In this document: positions 8,715 through 17,117 of the stretch, in pieces
How positions within the stretch are numbered: the stretch's first letter is position 1
Layout: each line of letters opens with the position of its first letter
Assembly: GCA_031374115.1 (NCBI GenBank)
Contig: JANMNO010000111.1
Span: forward strand, 56,180 to 120,179
DNA length: 64,000 nucleotides
Source: JAKFWF01 sp031374115
Lineage (GTDB): Bacteria > Pseudomonadota > Alphaproteobacteria > Rhizobiales > Hyphomicrobiaceae
Reading direction: 5' to 3'
The notes under the pieces: model-generated
Database searches by the model: none
What the model saw: only the letters and a program-made list of their open reading frames with translations
Told to the model about the DNA's origin: nothing
Program-made: the position numbers and the translations under genes

Positions 8715-9764
8715 TCACGCGCGCCTCGCAGCCAGAGCATTGCGCAACACACCGGCATAATTTTCGATCGCAAGCTTGCGAATCGACGATTCGGGCAGTT
8801 TGCGCTGTTCGAGCAATCTCACCACCCGGCGCAGATCTGCGAACGATGCGATTGCGGGATTAGACAAAGCGTTCATGTCGGTGCCGAAAGCCACATGATC
8901 GTGGCCGAGCCAATCGGCCAATTCGAGCAGGCGGCTGGTATAGCTTTCGACCGTCGGGCCGACGTCGGCGCCGAGCGCCCATAAACCGACGACCCCGCCG
9001 GCCTTCGTGATCGATTTTGCAGCTTCGAGCGTCAGTAGCCGCGCTTGCCAGACGGGACGGAGCCAATCCGGCGCGCTGCCGCGTGTCACGGAACTGTGCG
9101 ACCACACGAGCGGCACTTGCGAGACGGCGAGTGCATCAGCCACCGCCTTGGGTGTGCAGTGGGCAAGATCCACGAGGATGCCTAGCCGGTTACATTCGGC
9201 GACCACTTGGCGGCCGAGTGCGGTCAGGCCGTCGTGTTGGGGCGGCTCAGTTTGGAAATCGCCGATCGAATTGCGGATGTAATGCACCAGCTGAATCTGC
9301 CGGACGCCGGCATCGTACGCGCTGTGCAGCTGTGCAATGCCACCATCGAGGAACGTCGCCCCTTCGACGGAAATCACGACATGGCGTTCGCCTTGCAAAG
9401 CACGATCGATGTCGGCTGGCGAAGATACGATCCTCAGGCCCTGCTCGACGATGTGGCGTTTGATGCGGTCCAGTTCCTGTTGAAACCAAGTCACCGACTC
9501 AGTGGGCCGCGGCATACCCGATTGCTTGAAGCCACCTCCTGCGAGCCGCAACCAAGGAACATCGCCGACGAGCGCCCATGAAACCAGCGTCGCGTTGCCA
9601 GCGATCATGGCCTTGCCCAACGGCCGTGATGCTGCGGACTTCGGACCAACGAAGAACAAGTGGGTGTGCATGTCTCCGATGTAGATCGGTTGCGGCGCGC
9701 GCGCGCTGGTCGAGCCTGCAAGCGGCATTGCAATGCCGCCCGCTAGAAAGTGCCTCCGATCCAT
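8715..9764 (-). CDS. Membrane dipeptidase-like metallohydrolase (peptidase M19)
   Basis: 349 residues with an export signal of Tat appearance (MDRRHFLAGG followed by a short hydrophobic stretch to SARA). Zinc-site motifs of the M19 family are present: GDMHTHLFF near the start of the mature protein, VVISVEGATF (bridging Glu), VDLAHCTPKAV and LVWSHSSV (His ligands), and FGTDMNAL (Asp). M19 enzymes hydrolyse dipeptides and sometimes beta-lactams or thioether conjugates. Three bases separate it from the preceding gene, so the two are co-transcribed. Together with the C26 hydrolase and the MalY-like enzyme it suggests peptide or conjugate breakdown starting in the periplasm. Confidence 0.87.
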   Translation of the reverse strand: MDRRHFLAGGIAMPLAGSTSARAPQPIYIGDMHTHLFFVGPKSAASRPLGKAMIAGNATLVSWALVGDVPWLRLAGGGFKQSGMPRPTESVTWFQQELDRIKRHIVEQGLRIVSSPADIDRALQGERHVVISVEGATFLDGGIAQLHSAYDAGVRQIQLVHYIRNSIGDFQTEPPQHDGLTALGRQVVAECNRLGILVDLAHCTPKAVADALAVSQVPLVWSHSSVTRGSAPDWLRPVWQARLLTLEAAKSITKAGGVVGLWALGADVGPTVESYTSRLLELADWLGHDHVAFGTDMNALSNPAIASFADLRRVVRLLEQRKLPESSIRKLAIENYAGVLRNALAARRA

Positions 9765-9767
9765 TCG

Positions 9768-11057
9768 TTACTCGATCACGATCGTCGCCACGTAGTCCAT
9801 CGTGCGATTGACATTGTCGGGCGGCAACAGCGTATTGATAAGATACGACGTCGGCGAGTAATTCTCGGGAATTGCTCGATTGAAAACACCGCTGGTAACG
9901 CGCGCTTTCAGCTTTTGCAGCACGTTGCCGCTCACGCCCAGATAATAGTCCTCAAGCTTTGCGAACTGCGGCTGCATTTGCTCGGCAACCTTTCTGTGGC
10001 CCACCGACAGCTTCGCGGTACTGCCCGCCACAAAAACGGACTTGAGCAAAGCCGTTTGTTCCACCTTCGGCAATTTCAAAGTATCGATCACCATCAAGGG
10101 ACCGTCGGCAAATCCCGATTGCGAGTTGCGACTGCGCTTGATCAAATAGTTACCGGTTGCCTCCATCGGCTCCATGATCGGCTTGACGCACGCTGGGATG
10201 CCGCCGTCCTTGAAGGCTTCTGCGGTGGTCGAGGGGTCACAATTGCGCAATGCCAGCACCGACCACGCAAACTCAGAACAAAACATATCGACCTTTCCGG
10301 GTGGATTTTGGCCCAGCGCAATCTGGCCCAAATGCTTGACGAACTCGATCGGCTTGCCGGGTTTGTACTTCGGTGCGTTATAATCGTCATTGAAACTGAT
10401 TTGACTCGGATAAATTCGCCGCGCGCTGCTGTTCAACCGGCTCGACCAAGCCAGCAGATTTGCCCGTTGCGTATCGGTCAGCTCGCGCGGCCGAATGACA
10501 TGCATGTAGTCGAGGGTGCGATAATGCTCGCTGGTCAAGTCGGCACGCATTCCTGCGCCCAGGTATTCCTCATTCAACGGGTTATCCAGATTGCGCACGG
10601 CGCCATCTTTGACGTAGGCGATACCGGTGTGGCTAATCCCCATCTGAACGTTGGGATATGCACCGGCGCCACCCCATTCGGCGCGAAACGTCAGCAGTAG
10701 ATCACCGGTTTGAACTAAACCGCTTTTCGCCAAGCGCTGTGCCATGCCGGCGCGTTTGGCGTTGATAATGCGCAGGCCGACTTCGCCGGTGCCGTTTTTC
10801 GAATCCGGATGTTTGAAGTCGACCAATATGTCGGTCGTATCGAAGCTTTCCTGCAATGGAGCCCGGGCACTTGCGGGTAGCGCGAAGTAGACCGGTATCT
10901 TCATCTTTTTCGCTAGGCGCTCATTCGCCTTCGCGCTGAAGGTGAATTCCTTGGCTTGCGCCGCCTGCGGCCCGATCGACACTGCGGCGGCGGCAACACA
11001 ACCCAGTGTCAGCAATAAAGTCGATGAATATCGCGCAACCCTAATCGAGTTTGACAT
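9768..11057 (-). CDS. Secreted protein with permuted NlpC/P60 (YiiX/C92-like) fold
   Basis: 429 residues from the ATG at 11057, chosen because GGGGAG lies eight bases before it and the Sec signal peptide (SSTLLLTLGCVAAAAVSI ... AQA) then starts properly. Two blocks suggest a circularly permuted papain-like fold: GDLLLTF with SHTGIAYV (His143) and, much later, MFCSEFAWSVL (Cys260). In this superfamily His precedes Cys, and YCSE-type motifs are typical. About 170 residues beyond are unassigned. Related proteins act on lipids, amides or peptidoglycan. It heads the minus-strand operon whose next gene is the M19 dipeptidase. The fold call is moderate; the substrate is unknown. Confidence 0.6.
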   Translation of the reverse strand: MSNSIRVARYSSTLLLTLGCVAAAAVSIGPQAAQAKEFTFSAKANERLAKKMKIPVYFALPASARAPLQESFDTTDILVDFKHPDSKNGTGEVGLRIINAKRAGMAQRLAKSGLVQTGDLLLTFRAEWGGAGAYPNVQMGISHTGIAYVKDGAVRNLDNPLNEEYLGAGMRADLTSEHYRTLDYMHVIRPRELTDTQRANLLAWSSRLNSSARRIYPSQISFNDDYNAPKYKPGKPIEFVKHLGQIALGQNPPGKVDMFCSEFAWSVLALRNCDPSTTAEAFKDGGIPACVKPIMEPMEATGNYLIKRSRNSQSGFADGPLMVIDTLKLPKVEQTALLKSVFVAGSTAKLSVGHRKVAEQMQPQFAKLEDYYLGVSGNVLQKLKARVTSGVFNRAIPENYSPTSYLINTLLPPDNVNRTMDYVATIVIE

Positions 11058-11223
11058 GGAATGATCTCCCCACACGAGCAACCAGCATGCAGCATATCAT
11101 GGCCCGGCCGCTCAACAACCCTGCCGCCGTCAGGGCCTGCGCATAGGGACCCAACTGTTGCCGAGTGACGCCAAGTCCATTTTCAGATACGCAACCGCTG
11201 GTCGACGCCAAGAGGACTGTTAC

Positions 11224-11943
11224 GTGCGCATCGCGAAGTTGATCGGAAGACTATCGGTTTTTGTCTGCGTGCTTGCTGGCCTCGCAGCCGGCGTGGTCGC
11301 TTACTTCGGTATCGAAGATGGCAAGCCCAGCGTGTGTTCCGGGGGCGTCGTCGGTGGCCATCTTGCCAACGGCAAACGGCTGCCGCTATCGGGCCCGAAC
11401 TTTAGCGCCTATCACATCGCCGGCTATCTGACCGGCCGCACGTTCATGCATGGGCTCGCACGCGACACCGTGCTCGACGCTTATAAAGCATTGCAGCAAA
11501 GCGCACCCGAGCAACGTTACGTGTATGCCGAGGCTGGCTGGCCGTTCGGCGGGCCATTTCCACCGCACAGATCCCATAGCAATGGCACATCGGTCGATTT
11601 CATGGTGCCGTTAAGATCCGACCGGGGCGCGACGGTGCAAGTGCCCGCTTCGGTTTTCAACAAGCTCGGCTACAACGCGAAGTTTGATGACGAGGGCCGT
11701 GACGCCAATGGGCTGCGCATCGATTTTGAAGCGATTGCCCAGCATCTGCTCGCTCTGGACAAGGCGGCCAGGGGTCGCGGAATTAAGATCAACCGGGTTA
11801 TTTTCGAGCCTTCATTGCAGAGGCATCTGTTTGCCGCGGCTTCGGGGCAAGCACTGCCGCAGCGCGTGACGTTCATGGATCGTGCAGCGTGGGTGCGCCA
11901 TGACCAGCATTACCACGTCGACTTTGCGATCCCTTGCAAATAG
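11224..11943 (+). CDS. LAS-type murein endopeptidase-like protein (MepA/M15/M74 class)
   Basis: 239 residues from the GTG at 11224, which follows AAGAGGA at a good distance; an upstream in-frame ATG at 11158 has no such site. A hydrophobic segment at about residues 10-30 is a signal anchor. The metal site of LAS peptidases is visible: H118-x6-D125 in HSNGTSVD, and H229-x-H231 in QHYHVDF. The arrangement is as in penicillin-insensitive murein endopeptidases, which cut peptide cross-links in the cell wall. It is divergent from the minus-strand operon and probably transcribed alone. Confidence 0.72.
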   Translation: MRIAKLIGRLSVFVCVLAGLAAGVVAYFGIEDGKPSVCSGGVVGGHLANGKRLPLSGPNFSAYHIAGYLTGRTFMHGLARDTVLDAYKALQQSAPEQRYVYAEAGWPFGGPFPPHRSHSNGTSVDFMVPLRSDRGATVQVPASVFNKLGYNAKFDDEGRDANGLRIDFEAIAQHLLALDKAARGRGIKINRVIFEPSLQRHLFAAASGQALPQRVTFMDRAAWVRHDQHYHVDFAIPCK

Positions 11944-12001
11944 CGCTATGGCCGACACGCACTTTCAGCTCACTGCATAGGAGCCAAAGGTTTTTCAACG
12001 G

Positions 12002-12032
12002 TTTGCTCTGGTCTCGACACAGTTCGAGCAAA
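12002..12032. repeat. Inverted repeat upstream of the cyclase-family gene
   Basis: TTTGCTC (12002-12008) and GAGCAAA (12026-12032) are perfect 7-base inverted arms with a 17-base loop, 50 bases before the start at 12083. It could be an mRNA hairpin in the leader or a regulator site. No matching regulator gene is adjacent. Confidence 0.35.
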
Positions 12033-12082
12033 GATGGAGGCGCTAATGAGGCGTTCGTGTGTTGCAAACCAGGAGGAAACCA

Positions 12083-13138
12083 ATGAGGCATCTCTTCCAT
12101 ATCGCGCTCGCCGTTGGCGTGACGCTGACCTGCACGGTGGCCCAGGCGCAGGGCACCAACGATGCGCCGATAACCGAGAAATGGTCACCGGCCGATTGGG
12201 GCCCGGAAGATAAGGTAGGCGCGCCGAACCGAACGACGCCACAAATGGTTTTGAAGGCGCTCGGCCTCGTCAAGCAAGGCAAGGTCGCGACGCTTGGTAA
12301 AGTCTATTCGAGCGACGCGCCGGCATTCGGCACGCGAAGCTGGAAACTCCTCATTCCTGGATTGCCGACAGGCGGACCGTTCGGCGCCCAGCAAATGGTC
12401 TATAATGACGAATACGTCGCAACCGAGTTGGGGCAGATCGGAACCCAGTTCGACGGACCCGGCCACATCGGCATCAAGACGTCGAAAGGCATGTACTATT
12501 ACAACGGCCGGTATCTGAGCGATAAGGGCATCAGCTCGAGTGGGCTCGGCCCCCTGGGCGTCGAACACGTCGCCCAGAAAGGGTTCGTCTGCCGTGGCGT
12601 GCTGCTCGACGCCGTTGCCTTGCGCGGCGGGCCGCTGCCGGTACCGAAGGAAAATAGCGTCAGCGATCCTGGGATCGTGACCGCCAAGGATATCGATGAC
12701 ATGATCAAGCGCCAGAATATCGCACCGATCGGCGAAGGCGATTGTGTGTTCCTGTACACGGGGCACGGCGACATCTGGCACCCGAAGGATTGGGAAGGCT
12801 ACGATGCAGCGGAAAAGATACGACGCGTTGCATTGTTCAACGCCGGCGAGCCAGGCTTCGGCATCTCGGCCTGCGAGTATCTGGCCGAGCGCAAGATCAT
12901 TTTGACCGGCGGCGACACTTGGGCCGTCGAAGCTGTCGGCAAGGGATCGGGCGGAGAAACTGCACAGCCGTTCGAGTGCCACATCAAGTTGCAGACTAAG
13001 CGCGGCATCTGGAACCTGGAGAACATGGATCTGTCGCAACTCGTCGCGGACAAGGCCTACGAGTTCCTGTTCGTATGGTCGCCTCTGAAGATGAAAGGTG
13101 CGACCGGATCGCCAGGTAATCCGGTAGGGCTGTACTGA
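12083..13138 (+). CDS. Secreted cyclase family protein (PF04199-like, kynurenine formamidase fold)
   Basis: 351 residues from the ATG at 12083 with AGGAGGA six bases upstream and a clear Sec signal peptide (HIALAVGVTLTCTVAQAQG). The fold is that of metal-dependent cyclases/formamidases. The metal motif, normally HxGTHxDxPxH, reads QIGTQFDGPGH: Gln118 and Gln122 stand where two histidines are usual, while Asp124 and His128 remain. FLYTGHGD and the C-terminal region are intact, so it is not a pseudogene. Periplasmic members with this variant motif form a subfamily of unknown substrate. It is a single-gene unit. Confidence 0.8.
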   Translation: MRHLFHIALAVGVTLTCTVAQAQGTNDAPITEKWSPADWGPEDKVGAPNRTTPQMVLKALGLVKQGKVATLGKVYSSDAPAFGTRSWKLLIPGLPTGGPFGAQQMVYNDEYVATELGQIGTQFDGPGHIGIKTSKGMYYYNGRYLSDKGISSSGLGPLGVEHVAQKGFVCRGVLLDAVALRGGPLPVPKENSVSDPGIVTAKDIDDMIKRQNIAPIGEGDCVFLYTGHGDIWHPKDWEGYDAAEKIRRVALFNAGEPGFGISACEYLAERKIILTGGDTWAVEAVGKGSGGETAQPFECHIKLQTKRGIWNLENMDLSQLVADKAYEFLFVWSPLKMKGATGSPGNPVGLY

Positions 13139-13155
13139 GGCCCGACGACTGAAGC

Positions 13156-13200
13156 GTTGATGCACTCCATGAGTGCAGCTACGTCACTCAATGCATCAAC
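13156..13200. terminator. Compound hairpin between convergent genes
   Basis: Outer arms GTTGATGCA (13156-13164) and TGCATCAAC (13192-13200) pair perfectly, and inner arms TGAGTG (13170-13175) and CACTCA (13185-13190) pair perfectly inside them. It lies between the ends of the cyclase gene and the response regulator gene, which read toward each other. No T-run follows on either strand, so a terminator role is inferred from position only. Confidence 0.45.
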
Positions 13201-13229
13201 TGCCGCCGCCCGCGCTACCCGCTCGAGCG

Positions 13230-13580
13230 TCAACTTGTAAATGAGGCGACGGCATTTTCCACCGCTGCAAAATCAAACGGCTTGGTGAGGGTTCCGGCGT
13301 CCTTGAACCGCGCATCGATGCTGTCGGCGCCGTGGCCGGTGGCGAAAATCACCGGTACCGAGAGTTGCCGCAGCGCCTCGGCAACGAGATAACTATCATT
13401 GGTACCGAGTGAAACGTCGAGAAACGCGCCGTGCACCTTGCTGCCGTTGAGCAAAGACAGCGCCGCATCGACTGAATGCGCTGGTCCAACAACCTCGCAT
13501 CCTAGCTCGACCAGCCAATCGCCCAGCAGCATCGCGATCAACGGCTCGTCGTCGACGACTAAAATACGCCGGGCTAACAT
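13230..13580 (-). CDS. Single-domain response regulator (CheY-like receiver)
   Basis: 116 residues from ATG 13580 (MLARRILVVDDEPLIAMLL). Receiver landmarks: acidic pair in VVDDEP, phosphoacceptor Asp in HGAFLDVSLG, Thr in VIFATGHG, and Lys in LTKPFDF. There is no output domain, so it likely acts by protein-protein contact, as in CheY or in general stress phosphorelays of alphaproteobacteria. The upstream in-frame extension to 13643 has no conservation. No partner histidine kinase gene is near. Confidence 0.88.
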   Translation of the reverse strand: MLARRILVVDDEPLIAMLLGDWLVELGCEVVGPAHSVDAALSLLNGSKVHGAFLDVSLGTNDSYLVAEALRQLSVPVIFATGHGADSIDARFKDAGTLTKPFDFAAVENAVASFTS

Positions 13581-14022
13581 GATACGCGCTCTCAAATGTT
13601 CCGCAGATTTAACACAGTATATGTCGGCAGCACGATATGCCAACGGTTATCTTTTGTAAGAATGGGTGTTGACGGCTGAGGGTGCATGCATCGCTTTGTT
13701 AAGTTCATGACCACCCCAGCCGAGACGGACGGCTTACCCAGATCGATAACCGCACTTGTAATCAGTTGCTGTGCGCTGCTTTGCTTCGCGTTTTGACCGC
13801 TTTGTTCGTCGCCGAGCGGGCCGAAAAGGCCTACGGATGGGTAACTGACACGATCGAGGTGCGCGAGGCAGCACGATGCCGATACCCATCTGCTCAACAA
13901 GCCCTACACTCAGCAAGATCTCGGCAAGAAAAGCCGCGAGCTACGCGACCTGAGCCATGCAGCCAAAAAGCAGGAGCGGTTGATTGTGTGCCGGGTCAAC
14001 AGTCCAACATTCTTGCCGATTG
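13581..14022. other. Intergenic region, 442 bases, mostly without recognised content
   Basis: Open frames here are short and overlap on both strands. The only protein-like sequence I see is the short receiver-like remnant at 13875-13952, described separately. No clear promoter for the response regulator gene was recognised. Confidence 0.5.
13875..13952 (+). pseudogene. Possible remnant of a response-regulator receiver C-terminus
   Basis: The frame reads DADTHLLNKPYTQQDLGKKS and then RELRDL. LLNKPYTQQDLGKK resembles the end of receiver domains in hybrid kinases (the conserved Lys-Pro and last helix). Upstream there is no continuous frame with the rest of the domain. It may be what is left of a decayed gene next to an intact receiver gene. 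The match is short, so confidence is low. Confidence 0.3.
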
Positions 14023-14847
14023 TCAACCGGCGATGGTCTTTAGTGCCCATGCTCTCGCCTTGAGGTGGATCGAACCATCATCGGCGCGCGGCAGACTGTC
14101 CCGGAGGGTCTGTTCCAATCGCTGGCGAGCGTCGGGATCGAGACTTGTGCAATACCCGGGCGCTGGTCCTGCGCCCAGTGTGAACGGGCGCCAATAATCC
14201 TCGAAGTCACGGAACACCGTCGGGATCTCTATGGCGATGCAGGCGATGCCACTGAAGCCGGCATTCTCCACCAGGGTCGTCAAGCCATCCGACGTGCAAA
14301 ACGGAAAGCGCCTGTCCTCCGTCAGATCTGCTGCTGCCGGATCAAGGCTCGCTGCAGCATCCCAAAAGGCCCGCATGAACTCGACACCGCGGCCAGGATA
14401 ATCCCAGACATAGAACGCCACGGTCCCCCGCGGGCGAACCACACGTGCCATCTGGCCCAGGGCCTTCACCTTGTCGGGAACGAAATTCAATGCCAGCGCA
14501 GAGGCGATCACGTCGCGGCTGGCATCCGGGAGAGGCAGCTCCTGCGCATCGCCAACACGGAACTCGGCGCGACGATCCGCGATCGTCGACCGGGCTAGAG
14601 CAACGAAGCCTTCGGACGGGTCGATGCCGATCAGGCTAGCGGGGTTGCATCGAGCTAGAATTGCTGCCGAAAGTGCACCGGTTCCGCAGCCGACGTCCAA
14701 CCAGTCCAGTCCATCCTGAGGATCGAGCCAATCAAGAAAAAGCGGCGCAATCTGCCTGCTCCATCGACCCATATATGCGTCGTAGCGATCACCCGCCTGC
14801 CAAGCATCATGCCGGGATGTTTCTGCCATCGGTTCCCCCATCGTCAA
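14023..14847 (-). CDS. Class I SAM-dependent methyltransferase
   Basis: 274 residues. Motif I LDVGCGTGALSAAI (about residue 50) binds S-adenosylmethionine; IGIDPSEGF supplies the acidic residue of motif II; RVGDAQELPLPD and NFVPDKVKALGQMARVVRPRGTVAFYVWD are the later motifs of the UbiE/Methyltransf_11 type. The start at 14847 (MTMGEPMAETS) could instead be 14829. Acceptor substrate is unknown. It is flanked by long non-coding stretches and is likely a single-gene unit. Confidence 0.85.
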   Translation of the reverse strand: MTMGEPMAETSRHDAWQAGDRYDAYMGRWSRQIAPLFLDWLDPQDGLDWLDVGCGTGALSAAILARCNPASLIGIDPSEGFVALARSTIADRRAEFRVGDAQELPLPDASRDVIASALALNFVPDKVKALGQMARVVRPRGTVAFYVWDYPGRGVEFMRAFWDAAASLDPAAADLTEDRRFPFCTSDGLTTLVENAGFSGIACIAIEIPTVFRDFEDYWRPFTLGAGPAPGYCTSLDPDARQRLEQTLRDSLPRADDGSIHLKARAWALKTIAG

Positions 14848-15274
14848 TGCGGTACCACTAATCTGCAGCCGTCGCGACGATACTCATGTCCACACGAGTT
14901 TCAAGGTCGCTGGCTAGACCAAATCCACGCCAAACAAATGAATTCAGGATTCAGGGGAGGGGGTGACCGGCATCCCACTCGGGGGAGCCATAAGAGATGC
15001 CGGTCTAGCATCCTACCGCCAAAGCCCTCTGGACGGTAGTATGCACTTCAAACGTACGCGTTAAATCCGATCGATATCGTTTGCTTCCATACCGGCGCAG
15101 CAAAATAACTTCCCAGTAATGCCGGCTTTAAGCCAAAGTTCTTCCTTATCGACGCGGCAATGCGGCGCCATCATCCGGACAGTAAAAGTAAAAACGGGTG
15201 AAACCATTCCGCAGTCAAATCTCTTGGCAAAGTCGCTTGCGTCAACGAAGCGGGTTGCCAGCCGAAGGCGAGCA
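14848..15274. other. Intergenic region with a strong inverted repeat
   Basis: This 427-base stretch separates two divergent genes. It carries the 10-base inverted repeat described at 14965-15005. Apart from a possible in-frame but unconvincing N-terminal extension of the next gene, nothing else was recognised. Confidence 0.5.
14965..15005. repeat. 10-base perfect inverted repeat
   Basis: GACCGGCATC (14965-14974) and GATGCCGGTC (14996-15005) are perfect inverted copies with a 21-base loop containing CGGGGGAG. It lies 118 bases upstream of the methyltransferase start on one side and 270 bases upstream of the next gene on the other. It could be a protein-binding site or an RNA hairpin; no known riboswitch consensus was recognised. 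Confidence 0.5.
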
Positions 15275-16096
15275 GTGAACGTGCTCGTAAGTCTCGTGTT
15301 CGTAATCGCGTTTTGTGCCTCGGCTCAGGCCCGATGCCGCAAGAACGGTCCGTATGATCCATCGGAAATTGCCGGTAGCACGTTCTTCACGACGCGCGAG
15401 CAATCCAAGTTTGCAACGAGCGAACGCAGCTACCCGCTCGCCTCAGGTGGCAGTGCGCGCTACTGTTTCTCTCGCGGCTGTTCAGGCCAATTGACGGTCA
15501 ATTGGACGGATCAAGAGCAGGCCCAATTGCGGGAGCTCCGCGCTATGAGCGTGAAGATAGAGGATCCCTCTTCCGAACTACGGTTTATCAAAATCGCGAC
15601 CCTGCAATTGGAATCCTGGCTATATAAGCGCCTACTCGGCCTCAACTCCGCAACGGTCAGCCAGATCATGAAGCGGGTCGCCGGCAACTACGGCCACTCC
15701 CAATCGGAACATATGACTTGGCTGGCGGGATCGATAAGCAGCTACGGCCGCTTCGACAAGGAATGCGCGACGTATGCGATGGAAGCGACACAACATTTAT
15801 TGGTGCTGGCCAATCTGGGTTTGATCCAGCACTGGAATGTCAAAGCGCCGGTCTATCGATACGGAATTCCCGGTCACTGGACGGCCGCCCTCGAAAATCG
15901 CGACACCTGCGAGAACTACCGGTTTGACCTCAACTCGCGTGCGTCTGCCCGCTTTGACTTGCACGTGCGCGGGCAAAACCCTGCCGCCTTGATGTTGCAA
16001 AACCCGCAAGGCTACGGTCATTTGTTGCCTGGCATGGATGGCAATGGCATTGGCCGTCCGAGCGAACACAGTCCGTTCCCCCGCCCTCTGAAGTAA
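15275..16096 (+). CDS. Secreted protein of unknown function, possible transglutaminase-like triad
   Basis: 273 residues if translation starts at GTG 15275, which gives a proper signal peptide (VNVLVSLVFVIAFCASAQA); an ATG at 15119 would add 52 residues that look non-coding. The mature protein has four cysteines near its start. A central block reads DKECATYAMEA, then GIPGHWTAALENRDT, then YRFDLNS: a Cys, His, Asp order as in transglutaminase-like cysteine peptidases. That is suggestive only. The C-terminus is Pro/His rich. No operon partner. I do not recognise a named family. Confidence 0.65.
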   Translation: MNVLVSLVFVIAFCASAQARCRKNGPYDPSEIAGSTFFTTREQSKFATSERSYPLASGGSARYCFSRGCSGQLTVNWTDQEQAQLRELRAMSVKIEDPSSELRFIKIATLQLESWLYKRLLGLNSATVSQIMKRVAGNYGHSQSEHMTWLAGSISSYGRFDKECATYAMEATQHLLVLANLGLIQHWNVKAPVYRYGIPGHWTAALENRDTCENYRFDLNSRASARFDLHVRGQNPAALMLQNPQGYGHLLPGMDGNGIGRPSEHSPFPRPLK

Positions 16097-16112
16097 TCGA
16101 ATTCGAACCAGA

Positions 16113-17117
16113 TTATCGCTGCCCGAGCGGAAAATGGCACGCCACATCGCGGCCGTTGGCGACCTGCTCCAGCTTTGGTATCTCAATGAGGCAACGCGGC
16201 TTGGCCTTCGGGCAGCGCAGATGAAAATGACATCCCGGCGGGGGCGACAGCGGCGATGGCAGCTCGCCCTGTATCGGCCGGAACGTGACCAGGCTATCGT
16301 CCGCGAGCTCGAGTTTCGGCACACTGTCGAGCAGCGCGCTCGTATAAGGATGTTTCGGGCGGGCGTAGACGTCTCCAGTCGGACCCGTCTCGACGATGCG
16401 GCCCAGATACATGATCGCCACCCGGTCCGAGATATGGCGCACCACACCGAGATCGTGGCTGATGAACAACATTGTCAGCCCCAATTCGCGGCGAAGCTTG
16501 AGGAACAGATTTATGATCTGCGCTTGGATCGATACGTCGAGCGACGCCACCGGCTCGTCACATACCAAGATATCGGGCTTCATGGCGAGCGCCCGAGCGA
16601 TCGCAACACGCTGGCGCTGACCGCCGGAGAACTGATGCGGAAAGCGGTCGGCCGCATCCGCGTCGAGACCAACGGCCGTTAGCCAAGTGGCGACATAGGT
16701 GCGGGCTCTGTCGCGAACAACGAACCCGTGCGCGATCGGCCCTTCCGATATCGTGTCACCAATCCGCATGCGGGGATCAAGCGAGGCGAAGGGATCCTGG
16801 AACACCATCTGCACGCGTGTCGTTGCCTTCACCGGCTTGTGCGCGCGCCCCATCACCGGCTCGCCATCGATGGTCGCGGCACCGAGCGTCGGTGGCATGA
16901 TGCCGGCGATCATCCGGCCCAGTGTGGACTTGCCGCAACCAGACTCGCCGACCAGTCCCAGCACTTCTCCCTTGGCGATCTGAAGCGAAACTGCATCAAC
17001 CGCGTGTACAGTGCGAGTTTCGATCGCCGCGCCGAAGCGCGCCGCGATGCGTTCGCCAATCGTCAGCGAAGCCGAGAAATTCTTGGTAACGTTGTCGACC
17101 GAAACGAGCGGGATCAT
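16113..17117 (-). CDS. Peptide/nickel-type ABC transporter ATPase, DppF-like
   Basis: 334 residues from ATG 17117, which overlaps the stop of the DppD-like gene (ATGA). Walker A GESGCGKST, signature FSGGQRQRVAIARAL, Walker B ILVCDEPVASLDVS. The C-terminal oligopeptide-transporter extension has the cysteine cluster GCHFHLRCPKAKPRC. It powers import through the DppB/DppC pair encoded upstream in the same five-gene operon. This is the last gene; the operon has no binding protein, which is presumably supplied from the divergent strand (21294-22892). Confidence 0.93.
   Translation of the reverse strand: MIPLVSVDNVTKNFSASLTIGERIAARFGAAIETRTVHAVDAVSLQIAKGEVLGLVGESGCGKSTLGRMIAGIMPPTLGAATIDGEPVMGRAHKPVKATTRVQMVFQDPFASLDPRMRIGDTISEGPIAHGFVVRDRARTYVATWLTAVGLDADAADRFPHQFSGGQRQRVAIARALAMKPDILVCDEPVASLDVSIQAQIINLFLKLRRELGLTMLFISHDLGVVRHISDRVAIMYLGRIVETGPTGDVYARPKHPYTSALLDSVPKLELADDSLVTFRPIQGELPSPLSPPPGCHFHLRCPKAKPRCLIEIPKLEQVANGRDVACHFPLGQR

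Noticed and set aside
13766..14197. Plus-strand open frame after the response regulator gene
   Set aside because: It overlaps the methyltransferase gene, lacks a ribosome site and has no family resemblance. Only the short receiver-like stretch at 13875-13952, in another frame, is of interest.
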